This document shows, one piece after another, positions 47,701-57,875 of a stretch of 64,000 bases of DNA. The DNA comes from Corbicula japonica. Lineage: Eukaryota; Mollusca; Bivalvia; Venerida; Cyrenidae. The stretch spans positions 6,758,001 to 6,822,000 of the forward strand of contig JAZAYU010000005.1 in assembly GCA_038501625.1 (NCBI GenBank), read 5' to 3'. How positions within the stretch are numbered: position 1 is the first letter of the stretch; each line of letters begins with the position of its first letter. The translations under genes were made by a program, and so were the position numbers. The notes beneath the pieces were generated by a model. That model was given only the letters and a program-made list of their open reading frames with translations, made no database searches and was not told where the DNA came from.

Positions 47701-47830
47701 TAACTTCTTCAGTTTTTCAACATTCTTTTATCAAGGGAGATAATTTTCTTGAAGTTTCCAAGAAACAGTTGTGGAAGGTAGTGCAACATCTCTGGAAATT
47801 CTGAGCCCACTTGAATGGCACTAAAGTCAC
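47665..47830 (-). CDS. HELB-like: HELB-like exon fragment, frameshifted, donor lost
   Basis: Acceptor 'tatattttag' above 47830. It encodes DFSAIQVGSEFPEMLHYL, PQLFLGNFKKIISLDKRML, then a stop; one extra base in the T5 run at 47713-47717 (A5 on the coding strand) restores the frame into KKLLDQKPGHLAFKP. This fits the HELB segment with an LP-L pattern that leads into the C-x-LxGC exon, and the join would be in phase 0. The base after the last codon should begin a donor but is ataagt (GT to AT). The next intact donor is in the neighbouring array copy, beyond in-frame stops. Confidence 0.6.
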
Positions 47831-47898
47831 CTAAAATATAATGGGAAAAGTGTGATAAAACAGTTGTTGGTAATATTTCTTCAAAAAAGCTTTAAACT

Positions 47899-48127
47899 GG
47901 CCCAGAGGTTATAAAACTTGAGTTTGAACTATGTGCTCAAAACTCAATTTTGTGTTTCTTTGCTTACAAGAAAAAGAAACTTTTATTGTTAATCATTTGT
48001 TTTGGTACAAAGTTGTTAGCAATTTAAGCAGTATAAATCAGTAAATTTCACTCATAGGTTTTGAGAATGAAATTGAGTTTTGAGCATGGAGCACAAACTC
48101 AAGTTTTATAACCTTAGACCCTGGGCC
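47899..48127. mobile_element. Foldback element, family B variant
   Basis: Arms 'ggcccagaggttataaaac' and 'gttttataaccttagaccc', continuing as 'ttgagtttg'/'caaactcaa' and 'gctcaaaactcaatttt'/'aaattgagttttgagc'. A longer loop than the other copies. Confidence 0.8.
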
Positions 48128-48482
48128 CTAGATCATAAAACTAAGATTGATGACCAGTCTAAATGACCAGCAATACATCTTGCGAGACTTTGACCAGCAA
48201 TGATACACTACTATGTTCGATCAATGGAACCCTGGCATCGCATTCTGGTGACGGAGTCTTTTTCAAGAAAGAACATATGCCGCTTTGCTAAGGCTCATGG
48301 CACCATTTCAGCCAATCAGATGCTTGAGATTTGCATCTGATTGGCTGAAATGGTGCCATGAGCGTTAGCAAAGCGGCATATGTTCTAAGTTTCTTGAAAA
48401 AGACTCCGTCACCAGAATGCGATGCCGGGGTTCCATTGATCGAACATAGTAGTGTATCATTGCTGGTCAAAGTCTCGCAAGT
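48119..48482. repeat. Large foldback (~150-bp arms) with a family B core
   Basis: The left arm 'cttgcgagactttgaccagc' to 'ccgctttgctaaggctcatg' is mirrored by 'catgagcgttagcaaagcgg' to 'gctggtcaaagtctcgcaag'. The centre is 'caatcagatgcttgagattt' meeting 'gcatctgattggctgaaatg', i.e. the middle of a family B element. Arms differ by only a few changes. The ORFs on each strand here are reflections of the palindrome. Confidence 0.9.
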
Positions 48483-49500
48483 GGGATTGCTGGTCAAAGT
48501 CTCGCAAGTGGTTATGAGGCGATCAAAAAAAGCGGTCCTCTTCTCGCTTGTACCGCCGAAGAAACGACCGGGAATGCAATACCCACAGTATCACGGTACT
48601 TAAGCAACAAGCGTGTAACTGTTCAAACAACTTATTACAAATTTGTATTTGTTAATATATAACAAGTCTTTGCATTGTGGACACAGTCTGTGTTGCTGTT
48701 TACTCAAGTGTAATTAAAATTATAAATAACTTATTGATTCCTATTTGATAATTTATGACTTCGTAATGATTCAAATACCAAACAAAAACATTTTTTGAAA
48801 AACATATTTCTTAATAAATTATTAACACCCCTTAAAAAATGTCATTTGTTCTGCAATATCCGTTGCACGGTACCTCATCCAGTCTAGAATAGGTCGAAAA
48901 GCGCCACAATAGTTAGACTTTAGTCCACTTCAATTGCCTCACGGCTTGACGTCACTGCCGTAACGCCGATTTTTTTTCTTTTTTCCATACACCAGGCCTA
49001 TTTAATGGCTCTTCTGACCGTAAAAAACCACTGGTACAACTAAAAATCTAGAGCTCGGCTTACGGAAGTTTTCATTTGCGGCTGCTAAATTATTATACCT
49101 TTTCATGAGGTGATTTTCAAAGACCATGACAGAATTTTATAATAGCGCGTATTTCCGAGCGATCTGACGGCGACATTTCTGAGGTTTTAACATTGGTGAT
49201 AGCTTTCTTAAATATTGACTGTTTTTAAAACGCATAGTCAGAATGACGTAAAATTTCAGCATTGCATCATTTGTATACCGTGCTTTGACGTTGCGAAATT
49301 TGGCTGTGTTTCAACTAGTAGTTTTGTTTTTATTGACAGGTATTATGCTTTATAAAGTACAATGCCAACGGCATGCGCCACCTACGTGTTACCATGGTTA
49401 TTCAAATAAGCCACGCGCTTTTGAAATAGATTAAATATATGAATATTTTAGCTCAGTTTGTTACGCTTGTGTTCTGATTGAATTTAGTATATAATTTATT
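48483..49500. other. No gene; possible body of a degraded mariner-like element
   Basis: Nothing recognisable by eye except that the right flank has a mariner-type end. The left end was not located. Confidence 0.35.
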
Positions 49501-49529
49501 GCGAACGTGTTTCAAATTAAGATACAATG

Positions 49530-49567
49530 ACAAAAGTCCACGAACTTTTTGATCCGCCCTCGTATAC
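49530..49567. mobile_element. Solo mariner-like terminal repeat
   Basis: 'aagtccacgaactttttgat' then 'ccgccctcgtata', read in reverse, is TATACGAGGGCGGATC followed by AAAAAGTTCG, typical of mariner-type ends. A partner end was not found within about 1.5 kb on either side. Confidence 0.5.
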
Positions 49568-49619
49568 TGCTGGAGTTGTTCTGTTTATCTGGCAATGTCT
49601 CAATGTAAGAATCCAGCCT

Positions 49620-49825
49620 CTCTTATTAAAGAATTGTCAGGTCAAGGTCATCATAGAGATTTCTTTGACTATAAATAGACCATTGCTGTATTCTTCTAGA
49701 TTTTTCAGGTCAAAGTCATCATAGAGATTCCTTTGCCTATAAATAGAACATTGGTTTATTCTCAGGGTTTGTCATGTCAAGGTCTTTATAATAGAAATTC
49801 CATTGCCTATAAAAAGAACACTGGT
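49620..49825. repeat. Three ~70-bp tandem units
   Basis: 'tgtcaggtcaaggtcatcat', 'tttcaggtcaaagtcatcat' and 'tgtcatgtcaaggtctttat' each precede 'agagatt..tttgcctataaa'-type sequence and 'agaacattggttta'. Confidence 0.7.
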
Positions 49826-50248
49826 TTAATAATATAGGAAATCTGATGATGTACTAAAAATCCATTTGTATCATGTGTTAAGCTCAGATCAGAAATACAA
49901 TAAAATATATATAACAGTGTACAAAATGGCAGGTTGAACATTTCGTGGGATGGGAGCAAGAAGGTTGTAACTGCTTCTTTATTTAGTATTACTTAGACCA
50001 CTTAGAACCTTTTCATTTTTCTTTCACAATCTACTCAGGGTTCTCACAAGTTCTATACCTGATCAGGGCTTTTTCAGGGGGTGGGGGAGTGTTTTTGAGG
50101 GCCACTGCCCAAATTGGGAATTTTTTAGATGGTATACACTGGTTTTACACTGGTTACCTACATAGAGAACGTCGAAGACGGGTGATGCTCCCCGAATGGG
50201 TACTTTGTCACTAAAACAGTTAGTTGTATAACTATTGAGGTGAATTTT

Positions 50249-51248
50249 GAAACAAGAGGGTCCATAGGACCCTGGGTCGCTCACCTGTCAACAACTGCTC
50301 AATGGTTGCAAGAGTTGGTAAAATCAAATCAAAAAATAATGCTGCTAAAATTTACTATATAACAATATGTAATAAAACTAGTGACCCCCGGGGCAGGGCC
50401 ATTTTTGACCTCAGGAGAATAATTTGAAAACAAGTTTTGTAGAGGACCACTACATGATGACACATACCAATACCAAGGTTCTAGGCCTTGTGGTTTTAGA
50501 GAACAAGATTTTTTAAGTTTTCCCTATATAAGTCTATGTAAAACAAGTGACTCCTGGGGCGGGTCCATTTTTGACCCCAGGGGGATACTTTGAACAATTT
50601 TAGTAGAGGACCACTAGATGATGCTCTATCCCAAATATCTAAGATCTAGGCCTTACGGTTTCAGAGAAGAAGATTTTTAAAGATTTACAATGTAACACTA
50701 TGTAATAAAACTAGTGACCCCCGGGGCAGAGCCATTTTTGACCCAAGGAGAAAAATTTGAACAACTTTTGTAGAGGACCGCTACATGATGACACATACAA
50801 AATACCAAGGTTCTAGGCCTTGTGGTTTTAGAGAAGAAGATTTTTTTAAAGTTTTCCCTATATAAGTCTATGTAAAACAAGTGACCCCTGGGGCGGGGCC
50901 ATTTTTGACCCCAGGGGGGATAGGTTGAACAATTTTGGTAGAGGACCACTAGATGATGCTGTATATCAAATATTAAGGCTCTAGGCCTTGTGGTTTTCAA
51001 GAAGAAAAGTTTTAAAGTTTTTCCTTTCCGTTGCCATGGCAACCAAAGTTCTGCATGGAATACAATTCTTTGAACAATTTTCAAAGGGGACCAGCCAAGA
51101 AACATTCCTGGGAAGTTTGGATGAAATTGGCTTAGCGGTATATGAGAAGATGTCGTTTAAATTAAAAGTTCACGGACGGACGGACGTATGCCAGACAAAT
51201 TGCGATCACAAAAGCTCACCTTGTCACTATGTGACAGGTGAGCTAAAA
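50249..51248 (-). repeat. Modular repeat family C, inverted copy
   Basis: Reverse complement of the 18996-20035 element: begins 'aacaagagggtccataggac', has four ~160-bp units ('ggccttgtggttttagagaa'), and ends with the hairpin 'gctcaccttgtcactatgtg' plus 'acaggtgagct'. The 135-codon minus ORF and 111-codon plus ORF across it are artefacts. Confidence 0.85.
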
Positions 51249-51667
51249 ATACAGGTGCATGATTTTATGCAAAAATGTCATTTATGTCATAGAGCAAAAT
51301 TTGATCACTGTGAAATTAAATGATATCACAATAATATGTTTGAAGACTGACTTCAATTTTAAACAGTCAGCTGGTTGAGATTAAAGACTGGTCTCAAGTC
51401 TCAGTGTAATGATACTGAACCAAGGACTTACTTGACAATGTAAAACCTGTGATGATCAGACTTGACACAATGGTTGCTCTAATGTTTTCAATACTTGGCC
51501 AGGAGATGGTTTAACTTGCACTCCCCTGAAAAGTAGAAAGATGTCTTGCTCTCAAACAGCACTGATGTCTGCAGACATTTGTTAGAACAAAAACAATGTT
51601 GTCAACATAAGTGTCGATCAACTTAGAGAAAAGTGTCTTTATTTATTTCAACAAAATAATGTTTTAA
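51249..51667. other. No gene; fragment of a family B arm near 51365-51412
   Basis: 'gagattaaagactggtctc' 'aagtctcagt' is the only recognised piece. Nothing else supported. Confidence 0.45.
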
Positions 51668-51803
51668 TCCTCTACTTCATTCTTTTTATCACACGGGAAA
51701 CCAGTACAGATCAAGATCACGCGGCATGAATGTGCAGGCTGATCTGGATCTAATCTGTTTGCCTATTGAATATGAGCCATTTCCCATAGTGTAAAAGGTT
51801 ACA
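51668..51803. mobile_element. TTAA-MITE, single-hairpin derivative
   Basis: 'aaccagtacagatcaagatc' pairs with 'gctgatctggatctaatctg'; the ends 'taatcctctacttcatt' and 'catagtgtaaaaggtta' are diverged. Confidence 0.6.
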
Positions 51804-52159
51804 ACCTTATCTTAGCATTCTTGCATACCAGATCAGGTCATCCGGTGTTTTCACCCGTGTAGGAAATTTTGATTCTACACCCGCCATGTAGAATGATTCA
51901 CGCGCCTTATATGACGTCACGACGTCTTACGCTTTATGAATGAACGATGGAATGTCTCGTATATCACTCCGCTACTATAATAAAGTAGTGCAAAGAAAAA
52001 TTTACAGGAAAATACCACAAAATGCGCAAAATAAATACGGTGAGCCTCGTTCCCGCCCTTGTGCATATTTCACTCGGGCTGGATCACGCGATCTTTACCC
52101 AACAAACGTGAATGATACTTATATTCCATATCTGTAAGTTACTTACTTGTGTCTAGAAT
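51804..52159. other. No recognisable feature
   Basis: A 65-codon plus ORF at 51940 shows no motif. CpG-containing patch around 51900-52090. Confidence 0.4.
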
Positions 52160-52164
52160 GTTTG

Positions 52165-52620
52165 GAGATAATGAAAAATAGGTAAAAGATTATCGTTTAT
52201 TCCATGTGATATTACACAGATTCCAAGGGTGACCAGAGTAGATCCAGTTCACCCTGCAAGCCTGCACATCGATGCAGAGTAACCAGGATCTACAATACAG
52301 TCAAACCTGTATTAAGCAGCCACCCAAGGGAGTGACAAAATGTTGCTGCTTGACACAACTTTGAGACAGGTAAAAATTAAAACAGAAAGTTTAGGACATA
52401 TTTAAACTGTCTGTTTAAGACAGGTGGTTGCTGAATGCAGGTGGCTGCTTAGGCAGGTTCAACTGTATTTCCTTTAAGATTTATACGATTATTCAATTTA
52501 TACTTATAAAAAAAACAATCCGCATAGATCCTTTTAATTCTGCAAAGATGTGCAGGCTAATCTGGATCTACATCAGTCACCAATATGATAGCTGCCTGAT
52601 CCCATGGAGTAATGGTTTAT
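52165..52620. mobile_element. TTAA-MITE interrupted by another transposon
   Basis: The left part ends in 'gtaaccaggatctaca' and the right part resumes with 'tttcctttaagatttatac' and 'taatctggatctacatcag'. The interruption is the TA-flanked element at 52298-52465. Confidence 0.6.
52298..52465. mobile_element. pogo/Tigger-like MITE, 168 bp, TA target site
   Basis: Ends 'cagtcaaacctgtattaagc' and 'gctgcttaggcaggttcaac' plus tg are inverted. TA flanks at 52296-52297 and 52466-52467. CAGTCAAACC-type ends are typical of Tigger/pogo-like elements. Inserted into an older TTAA-MITE. Confidence 0.8.
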
Positions 52621-52666
52621 TCCTCTGATATTATCTTTGTTTTCACATAATTTTCTAGTAGACTCT

Positions 52667-52904
52667 TTAACCCTTTCCTCCATAGATACACCTTTATTGC
52701 GTGGGCAAACAGTTTAGATGCAGATCAGCCGGCACATCCGTGCCATCTGATCAGAATCCAAACTGCTATATGATTTGTTAGGTTATTTCTGACCAAAATG
52801 TGACCAGTGCAGATCCTGATCAGACAGCATGGATGTGCCAGCTGATCTGGATCTACACTGGTCGCACATGCGTAAAAATGTGTATATATGGAGGAAAGGG
52901 TTAA
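52667..52904. mobile_element. TTAA-MITE, full length (238 bp)
   Basis: TTAA on both sides; termini 'ccctttcctccatagatac' and 'gtatatatggaggaaaggg'. Both hairpins are intact and linked by 'gttaggtta' then 'tttctgacc'. Best reference copy. Confidence 0.9.
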
Positions 52905-53383
52905 AGTAGAAGGGGGTTTAATGGAAATAGAAGGAGGATTTTGGGCTCAAAACAAACCAAATGGGCGCTGTTTATCAGAAACATCAAGGTAATATGCTGT
53001 AAAACTGGTTTTATTCGCTGTAGTTTTATTATCGCTAATATTCGCGAATCGCATACCCTACGAATTCATAAATGCGGAAAAAACATGATGACTTTCCACA
53101 AAACTATCCGAAAATAAGTATATTTAAAATCGAAGTCGCGAATTCATAAATACACAAATAAAGAAAATAGCTGATTTTTGAAAAAACAAAATTTTGATCT
53201 TGCAAAATTAAAGCATTTTACAGTGGTCACTTTTGCCTGGGAAATTTCCTGCTCCCTCACATCTGGAAATGCATTTGCAGTTGATGTAGATCCAATCAGT
53301 GTGCACTGTTGATATGCTACTTGGATGTTACCCGCACTCCCCATCCCATCCCTGCCAAAACACCCTCTACCATACAGAGTTAC
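52905..53383. other. Region left of the last cadherin exon
   Basis: The reading frame of the neighbouring cadherin exon runs on to 53144 (…RGCFGRDGMGSAGN…) but is not cadherin-like after the predicted donor, so it is treated as intron. Confidence 0.4.
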
Positions 53384-53515
53384 CTTGTATGCTGCTAGAG
53401 TATCAAAGTCAACTCGGTTCCCCAAGAACACACTTCCTGTTCTAGAGTTGATGAAGAAATAAGTTGGAGAGCTGTCAGCACCGATAATAGAGTACCTCAA
53501 TGAATTGAACAGTGC
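53384..53515 (-). CDS. Cadherin exon (centre of an EC repeat), intact
   Basis: Acceptor 'atttctacag' above 53515, donor AAG|gtaact below 53384; 132 nt, 44 codons, phase 0-0. Encodes ALFNSLRYSIIGADSSP, TYFFINSRTGSVFL and VDFDTLAAYK, the classic Y-x-I ... F-x-I-x-x-x-TG-x-V ... D-x-D pattern of a cadherin repeat. The donor position matches that of the 59848 exon (ALYQ|gtaaca). Confidence 0.75.
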
Positions 53516-53983
53516 CTGTAGAAATAAAACTTATACACAATTGTGCCAATAAATATACAATATAACCAGTCATCTGCTAACCATACTCTATGTCAATCAT
53601 TTATGTGCCTCAGTTAAGATTCAAAGTGTAAACTTGTCACAAGTTCTTCATATAGTTTTATGTCTTTTCATATCAACATAATACACCAATCTGATTAAAA
53701 TCATCTTCTGAAAACCGTTTGGCTATCAGGATCTGACAACGAGTCATTAAAACGTGCACTTCTTCATACAACAAAAATTAAACAGAAAGCAGAAAGGAGG
53801 CAGTAACCTGTCTATCTTGAATGAACTATACGATACTTAATATTTCAAATATATTTTTGGTTGCATTTACAGTACACCATACATAATATTATATGAACCA
53901 AATTTAGGAATTAACCCTATGCTGCTTCAAAGTGTCCGAAGCCTTAAACTCAGTACAGTAAACAGTCCGAGTAGTTAACTTAC

Positions 53984-54175
53984 GGAGCTGTCACCATTCG
54001 TAGCAGTAACTTGGGTTAGGAAGAACTGGTTACTGGTAAGTTGGTTCGAAGCCACATCACAAGATTGGTTGTTGAATGTCCGACAACTGGTTATGGATTA
54101 TGTTCACTGTCACATATGCATTTCTGACAGCATTCTGAGGTGTAACAGGGTTGTTTCTCACAGAGCCATTTCCAG
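53984..54175 (-). CDS. Cadherin exon, one extra base
   Basis: Acceptor 'attttttcag' above 54175, donor TCC|gtaagt below 53984. Starts GNGSVRNNPVTPQNAVRN, AYVTVNIIHNQ, then shifts frame by one base near 54075 and continues TFNNQSCDVASNQLTSN and QFFLTQVTATNGDSS, leading in phase 0 into the next exon. This is the end of one EC repeat (VTVNII) and start of the next (DGDS-like). Confidence 0.65.
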
Positions 54176-54334
54176 CTGAAAAAATAAATAGATAATACAT
54201 TGAGCATGAAATCACGATTATTTCTGGATAAAGTATCATAGAAGTAGGATTTCAAGATAGGATAGAGGCACAAATTCAAATCCCAATATCCTGTCCTCTA
54301 TCATAAAGTCTTATTTATCTATCAAATCATAATT

Positions 54335-54600
54335 TCTGAAGGTTAACAGTGTGATGTATTACTTTAAAAAACATGGCTAGAGTAAAACCATTCATAATTT
54401 ATTGGACGCTGCACAATGTTTTGATGTGTGACATCCCTGAGCATGCACATTTTGAAATGAGTAGCTGCTGAAATTGGTCATTCACTTTGTCATCAACGTT
54501 GCTGTTCCAACAGCCATTCAAAAAAGCTGTAATATTACAAATTATTCTCATAATTTCTGTAATAATGAGAGTATTTATGTGTGTAAATATAAGGATTGAA
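54335..54600. repeat. Dispersed repeat, copy 2 (partner at 45160-45450)
   Basis: 'aatgttttgatgtgtgacatc', 'ggtcattcactttgtcatc' and 'ttctcataatttctgtaat' follow the same order as at 45 kb. Confidence 0.7.
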
Positions 54601-54752
54601 TTGATATTTAACAGTTTTCATTTTGGTAAAAAACAGTTGGATTGTTTAAAGTACACATGAAGTGAAGGCTTCAGTGAATCACACATTTTAAAACAACCCA
54701 ACTGTTCTCCATACCCAAATGAAAACCATTAAATATCAATTCAATCCTTAAA
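54589..54752. repeat. Foldback, ~60-bp arms
   Basis: 'aaggattgaattgatattta' pairs with 'taaatatcaattcaatcctt'; 'aaaaacagttggattgtttaa' pairs with 'acaacccaactgttct'. It follows the dispersed repeat copy directly. Confidence 0.85.
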
Positions 54753-55339
54753 TGAATTTGGTATGATAATCTTCTATACAATTTTGTATTTGACTGCATT
54801 TGTATATTTTGACTGCACTAAACACTAGGGTGTTGTATGGTGCCTTAAAGTGGCATTACTTCAATTTAACCCGCTCTTGTGTGAAATATTACATGTATTT
54901 GGAACTATAGGCACAAATTTGCAGCATTAGTTGGGGCTAATAAAATTTTAATTTACTAAAATATGTTTGGTCCGCGCGACTAAAAGCGAAAGTAGGATTT
55001 CCGAAACGTCACAGAAATCGAGATCGCGCATGAAGTGGTCTCTTCGTCGGTGCTAAAAATAGCTCCATTATATTTAGCTTCTTAAAAGTTCATTAACTAT
55101 AATTTAACAATACCATTGAAAATCCCGTCTGTAAGAAAGAATTCGATCGGGCCTTTTGTGTTCTGTTAGAGAGTATATATATTGAAGTCTATATGGACAA
55201 ATATGATTTTTCAATAGTATATTTTTACTGAAGTTTAGGGCTGGGGCTTTAAACAACCACAGAAATATAATAACATGTTCTTAGTTGCCGTATTACAGTT
55301 GTAGATCATTTTCTGGCATCAGTTAGCTGTTTCCTACAT
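54753..55339. other. Intronic; no recognisable feature
   Basis: An EC-centre exon is expected somewhere between 54176 and 55875 but no convincing one was found here. Confidence 0.45.
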
Positions 55340-55344
55340 ATATA

Positions 55345-55567
55345 TACCGGTATGCATTTTAACACATGTGTGACCATGTAGATCCAGATCAGCCAGCATA
55401 TCTGTGCCTTCTGATCAGGATCTACACTAATGGCTTTTAGATTCATTGGATTATTTCTGACCAAGATCTCATTAGTGCAGATCCTGATCAGATGGCATGG
55501 ATGTGCCAGCTGATCTGGATCTACACTGGTTGCACTAACAGAAAAACGTGTATATGAAGTAAAGGGC
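55345..55567. mobile_element. TTAA-MITE (twin-hairpin family)
   Basis: Two hairpins: 'gtagatccagatcagccagc' with 'ctgatcaggatctacac', and 'gtgcagatcctgatcagatg' with 'gctgatctggatctacac'. The right end is 'gtatatgaagtaaaggg'. Confidence 0.75.
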
Positions 55568-55875
55568 CAAGTGCATGCGGTTCTAACAATCCTCTAGACG
55601 AGTGTAACATGCCAATAATTTCAATCCACTTATATACAGCAAACTATAATAGTAACAATCCTTATTATTATATCAGTGGTTCTTTACCATATTGTGGGTT
55701 GAGTGCAAAACAGTTGTTACTCTTTATCTGTATAAAGTTACAAATTTTTTGTACTCAGCCCACAATTAGTAGCACTTGTGAGGACAATGACAAACAGACT
55801 TGGATAAAATACATAAATGTTAAAAAATTAATAATATTGCAGAAAGAACTGCAAGTTTTTCAAAACAATGATTAC

Positions 55876-56061
55876 CTGGATATCTTGATCGACAGCTGAC
55901 AGAGTAAGTACCGTTGTGCCAAGATCTTGGATCTCATTGACAGTCACGGTGTAATTCTCTTGTTGCCAGAATGGTGCATTCTGGTACATCTGCACACTTG
56001 CATACAATGTTGTGGTGAACGACAAACAAGGGGTACCACCATCTTGGGCCAATACACGGAT
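55876..56061 (-). CDS. Cadherin exon, intact
   Basis: Acceptor 'attgtttcag' above 56061, donor CAG|gtaatc below 55876; 186 nt, 62 codons, phase 0-0. Encodes IRVLAQDGGTPCLSFTT, TLYASVQMYQNAPFWQQ, ENYTVTVNEIQDLGTTVL and TLSAVDQDIQ. The QDGGTP, APFWxxENYTVTVNE and AVDQD motifs are diagnostic of the boundary between two EC repeats, including Ca2+-binding acidic residues. Confidence 0.85.
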
Positions 56062-57408
56062 CTGAAACAATTATCTGACAGCCTGAAATACAGTTACATG
56101 AACTTTCATGTGTTTGCTAGAATGATAAGGAAATAAAATATTTGTGATAATTTCATAAATTAGATACACATTTGTTATGTTTGCACTCCAAAATATCAAC
56201 AAATATCAATATACCTTACAAAAAGAAAGGGTAAAGTAAGTGACAAGAACTCTAGTATAAAAGGTTCACAATTTCTGTTAATGTATTAATAATATAGACA
56301 ACAAAAAATAAAAATGTAGAATACAAGAAAAATAACAAAAAAGGAGTAATAATCATTTAGGAATATTCAATGCACCATAAGAAAACAAGTCTTTTTTAAA
56401 ATTTCAATTTGTGTAGACCTTAATCACAAGGATCTATACTGTTTTCTAAATGAATGAAAAAATGCTTCTCTTTTGTATCAAACTGAAATTGTTCAAGGCA
56501 ACTTTTGTTTAAATGGCACAACAAATTTAGAAGTGGGGAAGATGGTGTAGTTGATAAAAAAACACCGAATGATTGTTTTTCCGAGATTTAAGTCAGAATT
56601 ATGCGAGAAAGTTGTGCAGATTTGGCGGAACTACACATTGGTGTTCGACCTTTGGTGTCTGGTTTCACTGGGGATCGGCACAAAGTAGTTTACTGGCAAA
56701 TTTTAAGATGAGATCAGAACATATGAACATTGCTAGGGCGCTATTTTGAGAAGGAGGTAGAATGTGACATTCATTTGACGCTTATGATGTTGTCAAAGTG
56801 CTCTGTGGTAATCTATGTGTGCTGTATGTAAAGACTGTTAAATTTTAATATTCATCACAGCTAAATAGTTTTTTGTAAGTTTGTTTATAAGACTTGTATG
56901 TATTTGCTTTCAAAATCTGGTATATGTATGTATTGCCTAAGAGTAAAAAATTAAGTACAGGTAGTATATGAACTTTCCGAACAACCCTATAAAAAGACAC
57001 CGACAAATCAGTTCAAGGGAAAGGTAAAAACTATTCAATTTATACTGGATTGATTACATGTATACACAATTTCCATGTTTCCCATGGGCAAAGTCAGTAC
57101 ATTTATCTTCTTACAGAAGGCAAATCTAAAGCATCAGATTGGCTGAAATGGAAACTGGTCACTCAGATGAAATTTGATTTTTATGAGGCCTTCAGATGTT
57201 AAGACACTTGCCTGTGTTAATGGAGTGAAATTATACATTTTTGTATTTTCACCATCACTATTTAACATTTCAATTAACCACAATGCTCATTTCCATTGAT
57301 GTTTAAATGTGACGATGCAATCCTGACTATCCAGACAAAATATTCATAGATTAACATCCCAATTATTACAAGAATAACTACAGATATGGCCTTCTAACAT
57401 CAACTTAC
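56062..57408. other. Intron; no recognisable feature
   Basis: AT-rich. Around 56530-56990 there is a patch with more balanced composition but no exon-like splice pair or element was recognised. Confidence 0.45.
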
Positions 57409-57533
57409 CCTTTGGTGGCTGTGTTTTGTGCAGAAGCAAGGAGTGAAATTCTTGCAGTCACAGGGTTAATATAGAAGTAGACTGGAGCAACTTCCTCACC
57501 AACAATTTCATATCTCACAACATTCTCTGGTTG
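57409..57533 (-). CDS. Cadherin exon, length one base short
   Basis: Acceptor 'tgttttcag' above 57533, donor AAGG|gtaagt below 57409. Encodes QPENVVRYEIVGEEVAP, VYFYINPVTARISLL and ASAQNTATK. The RYEI...FYINP...ARISL pattern is the centre of an EC repeat. It is 125 nt long, whereas 126 would keep phase 0 into the next exon (IRVLAQDGG), so one base is missing or the donor differs. Confidence 0.7.
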
Positions 57534-57561
57534 CTGAAAACACACAAGTCATGCTACTCAA

Positions 57562-57665
57562 GGGCCCCAAGATATATAACTGAAATTGGAGACCAGTCAG
57601 CCAACCAGATGCTTGATATTTGAGACTGGTCTTCTGATCTAGTTTTATGACATGATATTGAGCCG
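57562..57665. mobile_element. Foldback element family B, shortened
   Basis: 'ggagaccagtcagccaacca' with 'gagactggtcttctgatct' and ends 'aagatatataactgaa' / 'ctagttttatgacatg'. Internally deleted. Confidence 0.6.
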
Positions 57666-57875
57666 TGACTTAATACAAGTATGGTCAATCTGGTAGTTGG
57701 ATAATGGTTTTACAAGAACACGCAATTTAAAAACAGTGCATGGTATACATATGATATATATTACACGTATTTTGTTTGTATGATTGTCCTTGCTTGTGTT
57801 AGATGTCAAAATGATTTTTCCTTTAATTCCTCATTAAATGCAAATAACATGTCAATCATGTTATCTTGTCATTAT

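Larger units (their letters stand above)
30330..47830 (-). pseudogene. HELB-like: HELB-like (DNA helicase B) locus, partial, frame-disrupted
   Basis: Four minus-strand exons in family order (47665-47830, 45464-45652, 44597-44782, 30330-30480) have splice phases that agree and match the region of HELB that ends in the P-loop. HELB is a superfamily 1B DNA helicase of the nucleus involved in replication-stress tolerance and end-resection control. Upstream N-terminal exons and all downstream helicase motifs are not found in the window. Three exons each need one single-base homopolymer change to stay open, and the donor adjacent to the first fragment is AT rather than GT. This supports a decaying copy; assembly indels are the alternative. 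A 14.1-kb intron (30481-44596) holds a Mab-21-like gene on the opposite strand. Confidence 0.6.

Noticed and set aside
48288..48603. Two opposing ORFs with mirrored peptides
   Set aside because: They are the two arms of the large palindrome read on opposite strands.
50698..51323. 135-codon minus ORF and 111-codon plus ORF
   Set aside because: Both fall inside the inverted family C repeat; similar frames recur in the other copy with the tandem units.
53144..53383. Continuation of the cadherin exon frame for ~80 codons
   Set aside because: After the donor at AAG|gtaact the peptide loses cadherin motifs. The equivalent exon at 59848 ends at the same place.
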